This document shows positions 42,089-48,913 of a DNA stretch of 48,913 nucleotides, in pieces. This stretch comes from Verrucomicrobiota bacterium. GTDB taxonomy: Bacteria > Verrucomicrobiota > Verrucomicrobiia > Opitutales > Opitutaceae. Each line of letters opens with the position of its first letter. The first letter of the stretch is position 1. The translations under genes were made by a program, and so were the position numbers. The stretch lies in NCBI GenBank assembly GCA_018239675.1, contig JAFEGX010000005.1, positions 1 to 48,913 of the forward strand. Reading direction: 5' to 3'. The notes under the pieces are model-generated. The model was not told the origin of the DNA. It saw only the letters and a program-made list of their open reading frames with translations, and made no database searches.

Positions 42089-43042
42089 ATGCACTTTCGT
42101 GATCTGACTGAGGCCCAGATCTTGGCCGTGGCGGTGACGGCGGAGGAGGAGGACAGCCGCATCTACCGCGATTTCGCCGCTTCGCTGGCCAAGGACTTTC
42201 CATCCACCGCCACCCTGTTCACGCGCATGGCGGATGAGGAGGACAACCACCGCCGCCGGCTCATCGACATGTACCGTCAGCGCTTCGGCGAGCACATTCC
42301 CCTGATTCGCCGGCAGGACGTGAAGGGTTTCGTGGTGCACCGCTCGACCTGGCTGACGCGTACGCTCCGGCCCGAGCAGATGCGCGAGGAAGCGGCGCTG
42401 ATGGAGCTCGAGGCGCGCCGCTTCTACGAGGCCGCGGCGCAGCGGACCACCGACGCCGGCATCCGGCAGCTGCTGGGCGACCTCGCGCACGAGGAGCAGA
42501 ATCACGAGATGACCGCCGGCGAGATCAACCGCGAGCAATCCGCGGCCGGCGAGGTGGAGATGGAAGTCCACGCCGCGCGCCGGATGTTCGTACTGCGCTT
42601 CGTGCAGCCCGGCCTGGCGGGCCTGATGGACGGGTCGGTCTCCACCCTTGCGCCGCTCTTCGCCGCGGCGTTCGCCACCAACAACACGCTCGAGACCTTC
42701 AAGGTGGGACTCGCGGCATCGGTCGGCGCCGGCATCAGCATGGGTTTTGCCGAGGCGCTGTCCGACGACGGCAAGCTCAGCGGTCGCGGCGCGCCCGGCC
42801 TGCGCGGGCTGGTGTGCGGTCTCATGACCGCGATCGGCGGCATCGGCCACACGCTGCCGTACCTCATCGCCGACTTTCACCTCGCGACGACCATCGCACT
42901 GGTCGTGGTCGCCGCCGAGCTCGCCGCGATCTCCTGGCTCCGCAAGCGCTACATGGACACGCCGCTGCTCGCCGCAATCTTCCAGGTGGTGGTCGGCGGC
43001 GTGCTGGTGTTTCTGGCCGGCTGGCTGATCGGGTCGGGCTGA
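42089..43042 (+). CDS. mbfA: Membrane-bound ferritin-like iron exporter (rubrerythrin-VIT1 fusion)
   Basis: 317 residues. The N-terminal ferritin-like four-helix domain (1-150) has two ExxH di-iron motifs, EEDNH (50-54) and EEQNH (135-139), plus E20/E21 and the glutamates near 105-109. The C-terminal domain from about 165 is VIT1/CCC1-like with about five membrane segments ([45 protein letters not shown], then three hydrophobic helices). This is the architecture of MbfA, which exports iron and protects against iron and peroxide stress. It is often Fur/Irr-regulated; no Fur-type box was seen here, only the palindrome upstream. Confidence 0.88.
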   Translation: MHFRDLTEAQILAVAVTAEEEDSRIYRDFAASLAKDFPSTATLFTRMADEEDNHRRRLIDMYRQRFGEHIPLIRRQDVKGFVVHRSTWLTRTLRPEQMREEAALMELEARRFYEAAAQRTTDAGIRQLLGDLAHEEQNHEMTAGEINREQSAAGEVEMEVHAARRMFVLRFVQPGLAGLMDGSVSTLAPLFAAAFATNNTLETFKVGLAASVGAGISMGFAEALSDDGKLSGRGAPGLRGLVCGLMTAIGGIGHTLPYLIADFHLATTIALVVVAAELAAISWLRKRYMDTPLLAAIFQVVVGGVLVFLAGWLIGSG

Positions 43043-43064
43043 AGCCGGCCGGAAGGCCGGCTTC
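43041..43064 (+). other. Perfect 10-bp hairpin overlapping the mbfA stop
   Basis: GAAGCCGGCC (43041-43050) pairs perfectly with GGCCGGCTTC (43055-43064) around a GGAA tetraloop. The last two bases of the mbfA stop codon are in the stem. No T run follows, so it may stabilise the 3' end or act as a Rho-assisted stop rather than an intrinsic terminator. Confidence 0.6.
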
Positions 43065-43066
43065 GG

Positions 43067-43214
43067 GTCGAAGGTGACAGGTCAAGAGTCGAAGGTCTGG
43101 ATTCTTGCCGGCCCTTCGGGCGATGGCGGACGCCGGGTCGGTGTGCGTCAATTCCATCTGCAGCGGCGCAGCCGCCGGCGGATGACCTTCGACCTTCGAC
43201 TTGCCCCTTTCGAC
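43067..43214. repeat. Word-type inverted repeat between mbfA and the TPR gene
   Basis: The arms 43067-43097 and 43184-43214 match as reverse complements at 24 of 31 positions and consist of degenerate GTCGAAGG words in tandem. The loop is 86 bases. It fills the gap between mbfA and the TPR gene; an open frame that runs through it (from 43074) is not taken as coding. Confidence 0.75.
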
Positions 43215-43241
43215 ACGGCCGAGCAACGCTCGGCCGTCCCC

Positions 43242-43730
43242 ATGATTTCGACGCGGCGGCATCTGGAATACGCTTCGGGCTACCTGGCGCTCGGCCTGGT
43301 GGACGAGGCGGCGCGGGAGCTGAACCGCATTCGCGGGGCGGACCGGAAGTCGGCGAAGGTGCTGGGCGTGCGGGTGGACCTGCACGTCGAGGCGCGACAG
43401 TGGGTGGAGCTGCTGGACGTGGCGTGCGAGCTGGCGCGGGTTGCGCCGGATGACGACAAGGGGTTCATCTTTACCGCCTATGCGCTCAAAGAGCTTGGCC
43501 GCGTGGCCGAGGCGCGCGATGTGCTGACCGACGTCGAGTCGCGCTTCCCGAAATGCGCGCTGCTGCATTACAATCTCGCGTGCTACCATTGCGTGCTCGG
43601 CCAGCTCCCCGAGGCCCGGCGGAGGCTCGCGATGGCCTTCAAGCTGCATGCCGACTGGAAAACATCGGCGCTCGAGGACGAAGACCTGCAGCCGCTTTGG
43701 CCGGAAATCGCCAAGATGCGGATGCGGTAG
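43242..43730 (+). CDS. Small TPR-repeat protein
   Basis: 162 residues from ATG 43242, which begins right at a TPR-like helix pair (RRHLEYASGYLALGLVDEAARELNRI). About three to four 34-residue repeats follow: SAKVLGVRVDLHVEARQWVELLDVACELA, KGFIFTAYALKELGRVAEARDVLTDV, and ALLHYNLACYHCVLGQLPEARRRLAMAFKL. Such proteins are protein-protein scaffolds; the partner is unknown. The frame is open upstream through the inverted repeat to 43074, but that part is rejected for lack of any similarity. Confidence 0.82.
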   Translation: MISTRRHLEYASGYLALGLVDEAARELNRIRGADRKSAKVLGVRVDLHVEARQWVELLDVACELARVAPDDDKGFIFTAYALKELGRVAEARDVLTDVESRFPKCALLHYNLACYHCVLGQLPEARRRLAMAFKLHADWKTSALEDEDLQPLWPEIAKMRMR

Positions 43731-44034
43731 CGTCACCAGGTTCCGGGACCGCGCCATTGTCCCCTCGATAATCGAACCGCGAGCACCCGACCGAAGCGGA
43801 CTTCTCAGAGGCACCCCGACAATCGGATCGCCTCGTCCACCGGGAAGCGGTCCTGCCTCCGTGGTCTCGTTGCCACCTCCGTGAGCTCCGGGTCGAGGCT
43901 TCCGTTGGTCCGATTCAGTGGCGCGAGCGGCATTGGGTGGGACTCCTGATTGGGACTAGGGAGTTTCCCTTTAGTAACTTCACCTCAGTACGTCCTTTTC
44001 GCGCAGCAGGTTTGACGTATGTTCGGCGCAAAGC
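43731..44034. other. 304-base gap before the hybrid kinase gene
   Basis: No gene, RNA or long repeat recognised. A small palindrome, AGGGA (43958-43962) / TCCCT (43966-43970), lies about 65 bases before the kinase ATG in the more AT-rich end, where its promoter should be. Nothing else stands out. Confidence 0.4.
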
Positions 44035-46788
44035 ATGAGACGCCTTCTCTGGATTCTGCTCACGGCGATCAGCATCCCGGCCCTGGCCGCGGCGCCGCGG
44101 ATCCGGATTGGCGTGGAGAGCAACTCCGAGCCGTTGTCGTTCATCGACGCGGCAGGACGGCCGACCGGTTTCTCCACCGAGCTGATCCAGGTGATGGGCC
44201 GCGACGGCTCGTTCCAGCCTGAGATCGTGTCGGGCTCATGGAGCTACATCCTGCAGGAGTTCAAGAACGGCAACCTTGACGCGCTGGCGAACGTGACCGT
44301 CACGGAGGAACGCAAGGACACGATGCGGTTCTCGATCTCGCACGCGTACCTGCACGCGATCGCCTATTTCCGCCGCGACCACGAACCGCTGCGGCGCAGT
44401 TCCGATCTTGCGGGCAAGACGATCGGCGCGCTGAAGGGCAGCGTGGCGTACTTCATGCCGCTGTCGCACCCGGAATGGCAGGTCAAGGTCAAGGGCTACA
44501 GCTCGATGCAGGAGGCGCTGGCGGCGACCGAGCGCGGCGAGATCGACGGCGCGATGTTCATGCTGGCGCTGCCGAAGGGCACGCGGGACTTCGGCCTGCG
44601 GTACGAGTTCATCGACGACATCATTTTCCGGTTCCACTTTGCCGTCCCCCGGGGCGAGGACGAGACGCTGGCGATCCTCAACGAGTCGCTCGCGGAGGTG
44701 CGGCACAACGGCGAGTTCGACCGCATCTGGCGGAAATGGCTGGGCCCGATCGAGCCGCACCCGATCCTGCTGGCGGACCTGAAGCCCTTCATGGTGCCGC
44801 TGGCGCTGGTGCTGGCCGCGGTCGGCGCGCTGATCTGGTGGCAGCGGCACATGCTGGCGCGCGTCTCGGCCCAGGCCCGCGCGCTGGAGGAGAGCGAGGA
44901 CCGGTTCCGCTCGACCTTCGACAATGCCGGCACCGGCATGGCGCTCGTGCGCCTCGACGGCCGCGTGATGCGCGCGAACCCGAATTTCCAGCGCATGCTG
45001 GGCTACACCGAGGCGGAACTGGAGCAGCGCACGATCGCCGAGCTGACCTTTCGCGAGGACGTCGACCGCGACGCGGCGCTGTACGCCGACCTCATGGCGG
45101 GCCGGCGCGATTCGTACCAGATCGAGAAACGCTACACGCGGAAGGACGGGCGGCTGGTGTGGGGCCACCTGACCGTCTCGATCCTGAAGGCCAAGAATGG
45201 CACTCCCCTCTACGCCGTCGAGATGGTCGACGACGTCACCGACTACAAGCGCACGCAGGACGCGTTAAAGGTCACCCAGGAGCGGCTGCAGGCGATCCTC
45301 GATTACAGCCCGGCGCTGATCTACGTGAAGAACCTCGAGGGCCGCTTCCTGCTCACAAACCGGCTCTTCAACGAGAAGTATCGGCACTCCGGGGCGTCCA
45401 TCATCGGCATGACCATCCGGGATCTCGTGCCGGCCGAACAAGCGGAGCAGCGCGAGAAGCACGACCGGTTGGTGATCGAGAAGGGTGCGCCGGTTACGAC
45501 CGAGGAGCAGGGCGAGGAGAACGGCGTCAAGAAGACCTACCTCGCGGTGAAATTCCCGCTGCGCGACGCGCAGGGCCGCATCTACGCGATCGGCGGCGTC
45601 GACACCGACATCACGGAGTACGCGCAGCTGCAGACCCAGTTTGTGCAGGCGCAGAAGATGGACGCCTTCGGGCAGCTCGCCGGCGGTATCGCCCATGACT
45701 TCAACAACATCCTCGCGGTGCTGATGATCCAGCTGAACCTCTTGGCGTCGGACCGCACGCTGGAGCCGGCGGTCGTGACCAAACTCCGCAACCTCGAGGG
45801 CATCACGCAGCGGGCCGCGCGCCTGACGCGCCAGCTCCTGATGTTCAGCCGGCGCGAAGCGACGGCGATGCAGGTGATGGACCTCAACCAGTGCCTGGTG
45901 GACGTGTTCAAGATGCTCGGCCGCGTGCTGGGCGAGCACATCGAGATGACGCTGCGGAACCGGACGGCCCCCATGTGGATCAATGCCGACGCCGGCATGA
46001 TGGAGCAGGTGGTGATGAACCTCTGCGTCAACGCCCGCGACGCGATGCCCGACGGCGGCCGGCTGCTGGTCGACACCGAGCAGGTCGTGTTCTCGGACGA
46101 GACGGCACGGCAGCGGGAGGGGCGGAGAGCCGGGCGGCACGTCTGCCTGACGGTCGCGGACTCGGGTCACGGCATGGATGCCGCCACGCTGAAGCGGATC
46201 TTCGAGCCGTTCTTCACGACCAAGGAAGTGGGCAAGGGCACCGGGCTCGGCCTCGCGACCGTGTACGGGATCGTGAAGCAGCACGGCGGTTGGGTGGAGG
46301 TTGACAGCGTGGTCGGGCAGGGGAGCACCTTCCGGGTGTATCTGCCGGCGGTGGAGTCGCCGGCCCAGCCCTCGAAACTCGAGTCGCCGCCCGATGTGCC
46401 CGGCGGCAAGGAGCGCGTCCTGATCGTCGAGGACGACCCGGCGGTGCGGGAAGTTGCGGCGATGTGTCTCGAGGAAGTCGGCTATTCGGTGGTAGTGACC
46501 CCGGACGCGATCAAGGGCCTGGAAAAATGGGAGGAGCACGGCCAGCGATTCGACCTACTGTTGACCGACATGGTCATGCCGGGCGGCATGAGCGGCTTGC
46601 GGCTTGCGAAAATGCTGAAGGAGATGAAGCCCGCCCTGAAGGTGATCATCGTCAGCGGCTATTCCGCCGAGGCGTCGGATTCAAAGACCCCGTTCAATGA
46701 GGTCGGTGTGTACCTCTCCAAGCCCATCGACCGGGTCACCCTGCTGACGGCGGTTCGCCGAACCCTGGACGGAAGGCCGGGCAAGTAG
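44035..46788 (+). CDS. Hybrid sensor histidine kinase with periplasmic SBP_bac_3 domain
   Basis: 917 residues in the inner membrane. Signal peptide 1-20; extracytoplasmic type-3 solute-binding domain 22-240 (IRIGVESNSEPLSFIDAAGRPTGFSTELI), the fold that binds amino acids or small organic ligands; membrane helix about 250-268; two PAS domains (about 284-405 and 415-527); HisKA with phospho-acceptor H554 (GGIAHDFNNIL); HATPase (MNLCVNARDAMPDGG, GHGMD, FTTKEVGKGTGLGLATVYG); and a C-terminal receiver domain with D845 (LLLTDMVMPGG) and K733-type lysine in YLSKPI. No output response regulator is adjacent, so it probably signals to a histidine phosphotransfer protein encoded elsewhere. Confidence 0.93.
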   Translation: MRRLLWILLTAISIPALAAAPRIRIGVESNSEPLSFIDAAGRPTGFSTELIQVMGRDGSFQPEIVSGSWSYILQEFKNGNLDALANVTVTEERKDTMRFSISHAYLHAIAYFRRDHEPLRRSSDLAGKTIGALKGSVAYFMPLSHPEWQVKVKGYSSMQEALAATERGEIDGAMFMLALPKGTRDFGLRYEFIDDIIFRFHFAVPRGEDETLAILNESLAEVRHNGEFDRIWRKWLGPIEPHPILLADLKPFMVPLALVLAAVGALIWWQRHMLARVSAQARALEESEDRFRSTFDNAGTGMALVRLDGRVMRANPNFQRMLGYTEAELEQRTIAELTFREDVDRDAALYADLMAGRRDSYQIEKRYTRKDGRLVWGHLTVSILKAKNGTPLYAVEMVDDVTDYKRTQDALKVTQERLQAILDYSPALIYVKNLEGRFLLTNRLFNEKYRHSGASIIGMTIRDLVPAEQAEQREKHDRLVIEKGAPVTTEEQGEENGVKKTYLAVKFPLRDAQGRIYAIGGVDTDITEYAQLQTQFVQAQKMDAFGQLAGGIAHDFNNILAVLMIQLNLLASDRTLEPAVVTKLRNLEGITQRAARLTRQLLMFSRREATAMQVMDLNQCLVDVFKMLGRVLGEHIEMTLRNRTAPMWINADAGMMEQVVMNLCVNARDAMPDGGRLLVDTEQVVFSDETARQREGRRAGRHVCLTVADSGHGMDAATLKRIFEPFFTTKEVGKGTGLGLATVYGIVKQHGGWVEVDSVVGQGSTFRVYLPAVESPAQPSKLESPPDVPGGKERVLIVEDDPAVREVAAMCLEEVGYSVVVTPDAIKGLEKWEEHGQRFDLLLTDMVMPGGMSGLRLAKMLKEMKPALKVIIVSGYSAEASDSKTPFNEVGVYLSKPIDRVTLLTAVRRTLDGRPGK

Positions 46789-46879
46789 AGTCGTCCGGCC
46801 TAGACGTGAAACGGTTCGGGAACCGGAGCGTGCGGCAGGTGATGTGTGGCTGCGTCGAGGGGGTGACGGCGGTTCTCGT

Positions 46880-47167
46880 TTTACCACGGAGGAAACGGAG
46901 CGGGCAGGCCGAGGACACAGAGGCAGGAAAAAGCCTCGCGGACACAGCCGTGCGAAAGGCGCACGGCCGTGTCCGATCGGACTTTGGGAGAACACGACTG
47001 GTATTCGAATCTGCCCGGATGCCGCCTGCTTAGCCAGAGCCCACCAAGTCCGGATCCTCGACCAAGTCCATGCGGACCTAGTACCGACGCACCGTCGCTG
47101 CTAGGTCCGCATGGGATCGCCCGGCTCCGTGTCCTCGGGCTGCGCCCTCCGTTTCCTCCGTGGTAAA
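46880..47167. repeat. Largest word-type inverted repeat, 43-bp arms with inner cruciform
   Basis: The outer arms 46880-46922 and 47125-47167 match as reverse complements at 39 of 43 positions (the outermost 21 are exact) and use the GGAGGAAACGGAG vocabulary of 41236-41368 and 42013-42066. Inside, 47069-47081 and 47101-47113 are a perfect 13-bp pair, and within that loop CGACG (47085-47089) pairs with CGTCG (47093-47097). A GTGCGAAAGGCGCAC-type hairpin lies near 46949-46966. Total length 288 bases. It fills most of the gap between the sensor kinase and the lipoprotein gene; no coding capacity is credible. Confidence 0.88.
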
Positions 47168-47293
47168 GAAAGCGCCCCGCAATCCTGCATCCCCTGCTGC
47201 AGCCCTGGCCTTCCGCCGGGCCCTCCGCCCGGACCGGGCCACAAATTACCTCGCCGAAATGGCGCGGGCACACTTTAATGTAGGCGTCCCGCC

Positions 47294-47824
47294 ATGAGAA
47301 CCAACGTCGCCATTCTTTCGCTCGCCGGCGGAGCGCTCCTCATTGCCTTGTCCGCCTGTACGTCAGGCACCGGGTCGCGCTCCGCGATGCCCGATCCGCG
47401 GGCGATCCATCACAGCGGACTGAGCCAGTTGAGCCTGCCCATCGCGGGCACGTTCCGGGTGTCGTACGATCCCGCGCAATTCTCGGAGGCCTACGACGTC
47501 CGCGCGGCGCGGCACCGAAACATTGCGGTCATGATCTCGACCCAGCTGCAGCGCGCGGGGCTCACGCGGACCGAGCAAGTCCCGGACTTCGAGGTGCGCT
47601 ACACCTACCGGACCGTGCCCGCGTTTTCCGGGACGGGATACCGTCACGCATTCGATCTCACGATCATCCGCGTGAAGGACGCGACCGGTGCCTACAAGAA
47701 CGACCTGGTCTGGGGCGGCTCGGCCTGGATCGACCGCTGGCCCGAGCAAGACATGACCTACCTTTTCGGCCCGCTGATCGAGGCCCTGCTGCAGCATTTC
47801 CCGGACATCCCGCCGCACGAGTAG
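47294..47824 (+). CDS. DUF4136-like lipoprotein
   Basis: 176 residues with a lipoprotein signal peptide: hydrophobic ILSLAGGALLIALSAC, lipobox LSAC with C22, then a Ser/Thr-rich linker. The mature domain (GTFRVSYDPAQFSEAYDVRAARHRNIAVMISTQLQRAGLTRTEQVPDFEVRYTYRT) resembles DUF4136 outer-membrane lipoproteins: a strand of about ten residues, an 'I-A-L-A-xxGL' type helix and a 'ADF-VxY' strand. The function is unknown. It stands alone between the large inverted repeat and an AT-richer gene. Confidence 0.83.
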   Translation: MRTNVAILSLAGGALLIALSACTSGTGSRSAMPDPRAIHHSGLSQLSLPIAGTFRVSYDPAQFSEAYDVRAARHRNIAVMISTQLQRAGLTRTEQVPDFEVRYTYRTVPAFSGTGYRHAFDLTIIRVKDATGAYKNDLVWGGSAWIDRWPEQDMTYLFGPLIEALLQHFPDIPPHE

Positions 47825-48084
47825 GGTCACGACAATCCAGTCAGCTAGCTTCATTGCGCCATTTGCAGGTGTGATTGTTCCGGATCGCCGTGTGAATCGA
47901 GCTCGGTGGGCCGGCGGTGATCTTTGAGGCGTGGCCTCGATTCCGCAGCATACGCAAATCTGTTACCATTTCCTTTCAGCCAGGCCAATTGAGCCGATGC
48001 TTCAGACGAGCGCCGGACCTACATCTTCTGGAGCAAAATGATCACGACGCTATGGTTTTCCGTGGAGCGGTCGTCTTATAGGGC
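47825..48084. other. 260-base AT-richer gap
   Basis: No gene, RNA or repeat recognised. Base composition drops noticeably compared with the rest of the window and stays lower through the next gene, consistent with foreign or less selected DNA. Confidence 0.4.
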
Positions 48085-48669
48085 ATGCATTCATCAATAT
48101 TGCCCTATGTCTCGGCTAAGCGTGATCGGCTCCGACTGCTCAGCCCGTATTTTTGCTCGGATGGCCGAGAGCACGAGTCACACGGTTTCTTGGCGATAAA
48201 TCTCGACCTCGCGGCCGCGGAACGAGTCCTGGAGGTTTACGATTATGCGAGAAAGGTTCGTCTCGAACTTCGCCGCCGTCGGCTGATCCGGCCGAATGCC
48301 GGGGTGCTCCCGATTGTCCAGCTCCCGGTCGACATAGAAGTGACGTTCCACTCCTTTGCGAAGACCGATGAGGGTGGCTGGGATTTCTCTTGGGTCGACT
48401 CTTGGATGGCCTTGCCCATGGCGTTTAGGCCAAATGCTCTCGGCGCCCCGCTGTTCGATCTCGATGATATTCGTCTGGAGCCCTGCCTACAGCTTTGTCA
48501 GTGGCGCAACACCGCGATGTTTCGCATCTACACGGATATTTGCGGGGACGTCCCAGAGTTTTTCCAGACCGAGGACTTCCCGATCGAGGTTCTTCGCCGG
48601 TGGACCACGAGCGGGATTTGGGGAGGGGAATTCTTGCCAAACGACAGCGTCGACTACGGCGACTCCTGA
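48085..48669 (+). CDS. Hypothetical protein, atypical composition
   Basis: 194 residues, soluble, no signal peptide. Visible segments such as FLAINLDLAAAERVLEVYDYARKVRLELRRRRL and PVDIEVTFHSFAKTDEGGWDFSWVDSWMAL match no family I recognise. Third positions are less GC-biased than in neighbouring genes, and an AT-richer gap precedes it. It lies just upstream of tRNA-Thr, a common neighbourhood for transferred genes, but no integrase or attachment repeat is visible in the window. ATG 48085 is the first in-frame start. Confidence 0.65.
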   Translation: MHSSILPYVSAKRDRLRLLSPYFCSDGREHESHGFLAINLDLAAAERVLEVYDYARKVRLELRRRRLIRPNAGVLPIVQLPVDIEVTFHSFAKTDEGGWDFSWVDSWMALPMAFRPNALGAPLFDLDDIRLEPCLQLCQWRNTAMFRIYTDICGDVPEFFQTEDFPIEVLRRWTTSGIWGGEFLPNDSVDYGDS

Positions 48670-48791
48670 CCTCCATCACCTGTCCAGGCCCAATTCCGGC
48701 CCCGGGTGGTATGTCCTTGGCGAAATTGCTTGTCACTGCCTGCCGGTAACCCGTAAATCCCGCCCCTCGTTCCCTCGGGAACAGCACTTTT

Positions 48792-48867
48792 GCCGAGCTA
48801 GCTCAGTTGGTAGAGCAACGCTTTCGTAAAGCGTGGGTCGTCGGTTCAAATCCGATGCTCGGCTCCA
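48792..48867 (+). tRNA. tRNA-Thr (anticodon CGT)
   Basis: 76 bases with encoded CCA. Acceptor stem GCCGAGC / GCTCGGC is perfect; D arm GCTC/GAGC with AGTTGGTA loop; anticodon stem ACGCT/AGCGT with loop TTCGTAA, giving anticodon CGT, which reads ACG (Thr); T arm GTCGG/CCGAT (one G-U pair) with TTCAAAT loop. All positions are canonical. Confidence 0.97.
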
Positions 48868-48879
48868 TTTCTCAGAGGT

Positions 48880-48910
48880 AAAACCCGGTTTCGCAAGAGA
48901 CCGGGTTTTT
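48880..48910 (+). terminator. Rho-independent terminator after tRNA-Thr
   Basis: AAAACCCGGT (48880-48889) pairs perfectly with ACCGGGTTTT (48900-48909), with a loop of ten bases; the closing T tract (48906-48910) is part of the stem and one base beyond. It lies 13 bases after the tRNA CCA. The A-rich 5' arm makes it potentially bidirectional. Confidence 0.88.
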
Positions 48911-48913
48911 GCT

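Noticed and set aside
43074..43241. A 56-codon N-terminal extension of the TPR protein
   Set aside because: It runs through the GTCGAAGG-word inverted repeat; the TPR fold begins directly after ATG 43242.

Overview
This is about 49 kb of high-GC bacterial chromosome, densely packed with genes on both strands. There are no prophage genes, transposases or CRISPR arrays. Gene content suggests a Gram-negative heterotroph, most likely a verrucomicrobium of the Opitutaceae type: lpxA for lipid A, a TIGR03790-type protein, a regulator-sufC-sufB-sufD-sufT cluster, DUF5069 and DUF4450-like proteins, and sugar-hydrolase operons. That placement is inference from content, not a phylogeny.

Layout. 0.2-7 kb (+): aroB, a conserved unknown, lpxA and pdxA (overlapping), an A-type Fe-S carrier, infC, an AmiC-like amidase and a P1-nuclease/phospholipase C-like zinc enzyme. 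7.2-7.9 kb (-): a truncated fluoride-channel gene (crcB/fluC) coupled to a half-size EamA transporter. 8-12.2 kb: a TIGR03790-like protein, clpP (-) and adenine deaminase (+). 12.2-19.5 kb (-): a Deg/HtrA protease, then the Fe-S assembly operon (Fur-like regulator, sufC, sufB, sufD, sufT) with a double Fur-type operator, and an M15 peptidase upstream. 19.6-27.7 kb: DUF5069 protein, trxB, dipeptidase, UvrD/PcrA helicase, proB, and pyrH-frr.

27.8-41.2 kb (+) is the most distinctive region, a nine-gene operon: DeoR regulator, class II aldolase homologue, (alpha/alpha)6-type protein, stand-alone lipoyl-domain protein, second (alpha/alpha)-toroid protein, DUF4450-like giant protein, GH38-like protein, and E1 alpha and E1 beta of a 2-oxoacid dehydrogenase. 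A cupin D-lyxose/D-mannose isomerase follows. The operon has E1 and a lipoyl carrier but no E2, E3 or transporter, and its hydrolases lack signal peptides. The aldolase and GH38 homologues have substitutions at canonical metal or catalytic positions. I read it as an intracellular pathway for an unusual (perhaps mannose-like) sugar that ends in a ThDP/lipoyl-dependent oxidation.

42-48.9 kb (+): an MbfA-type ferritin/VIT iron exporter, a TPR protein, a large hybrid sensor kinase, a DUF4136-like lipoprotein, an unrecognised AT-richer gene, and tRNA-Thr(CGT) with a terminator.

Running through the window is a set of at least ten intergenic inverted repeats. Their arms are built from degenerate 7-12 base 'words' in near-tandem (for example around 16.03, 24.9, 26.2, 41.3, 42.03, 43.1 and 47.0 kb). 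Different loci use different vocabularies, some shared between loci. They occur only between genes, including inside operons, and no listed feature type explains them.
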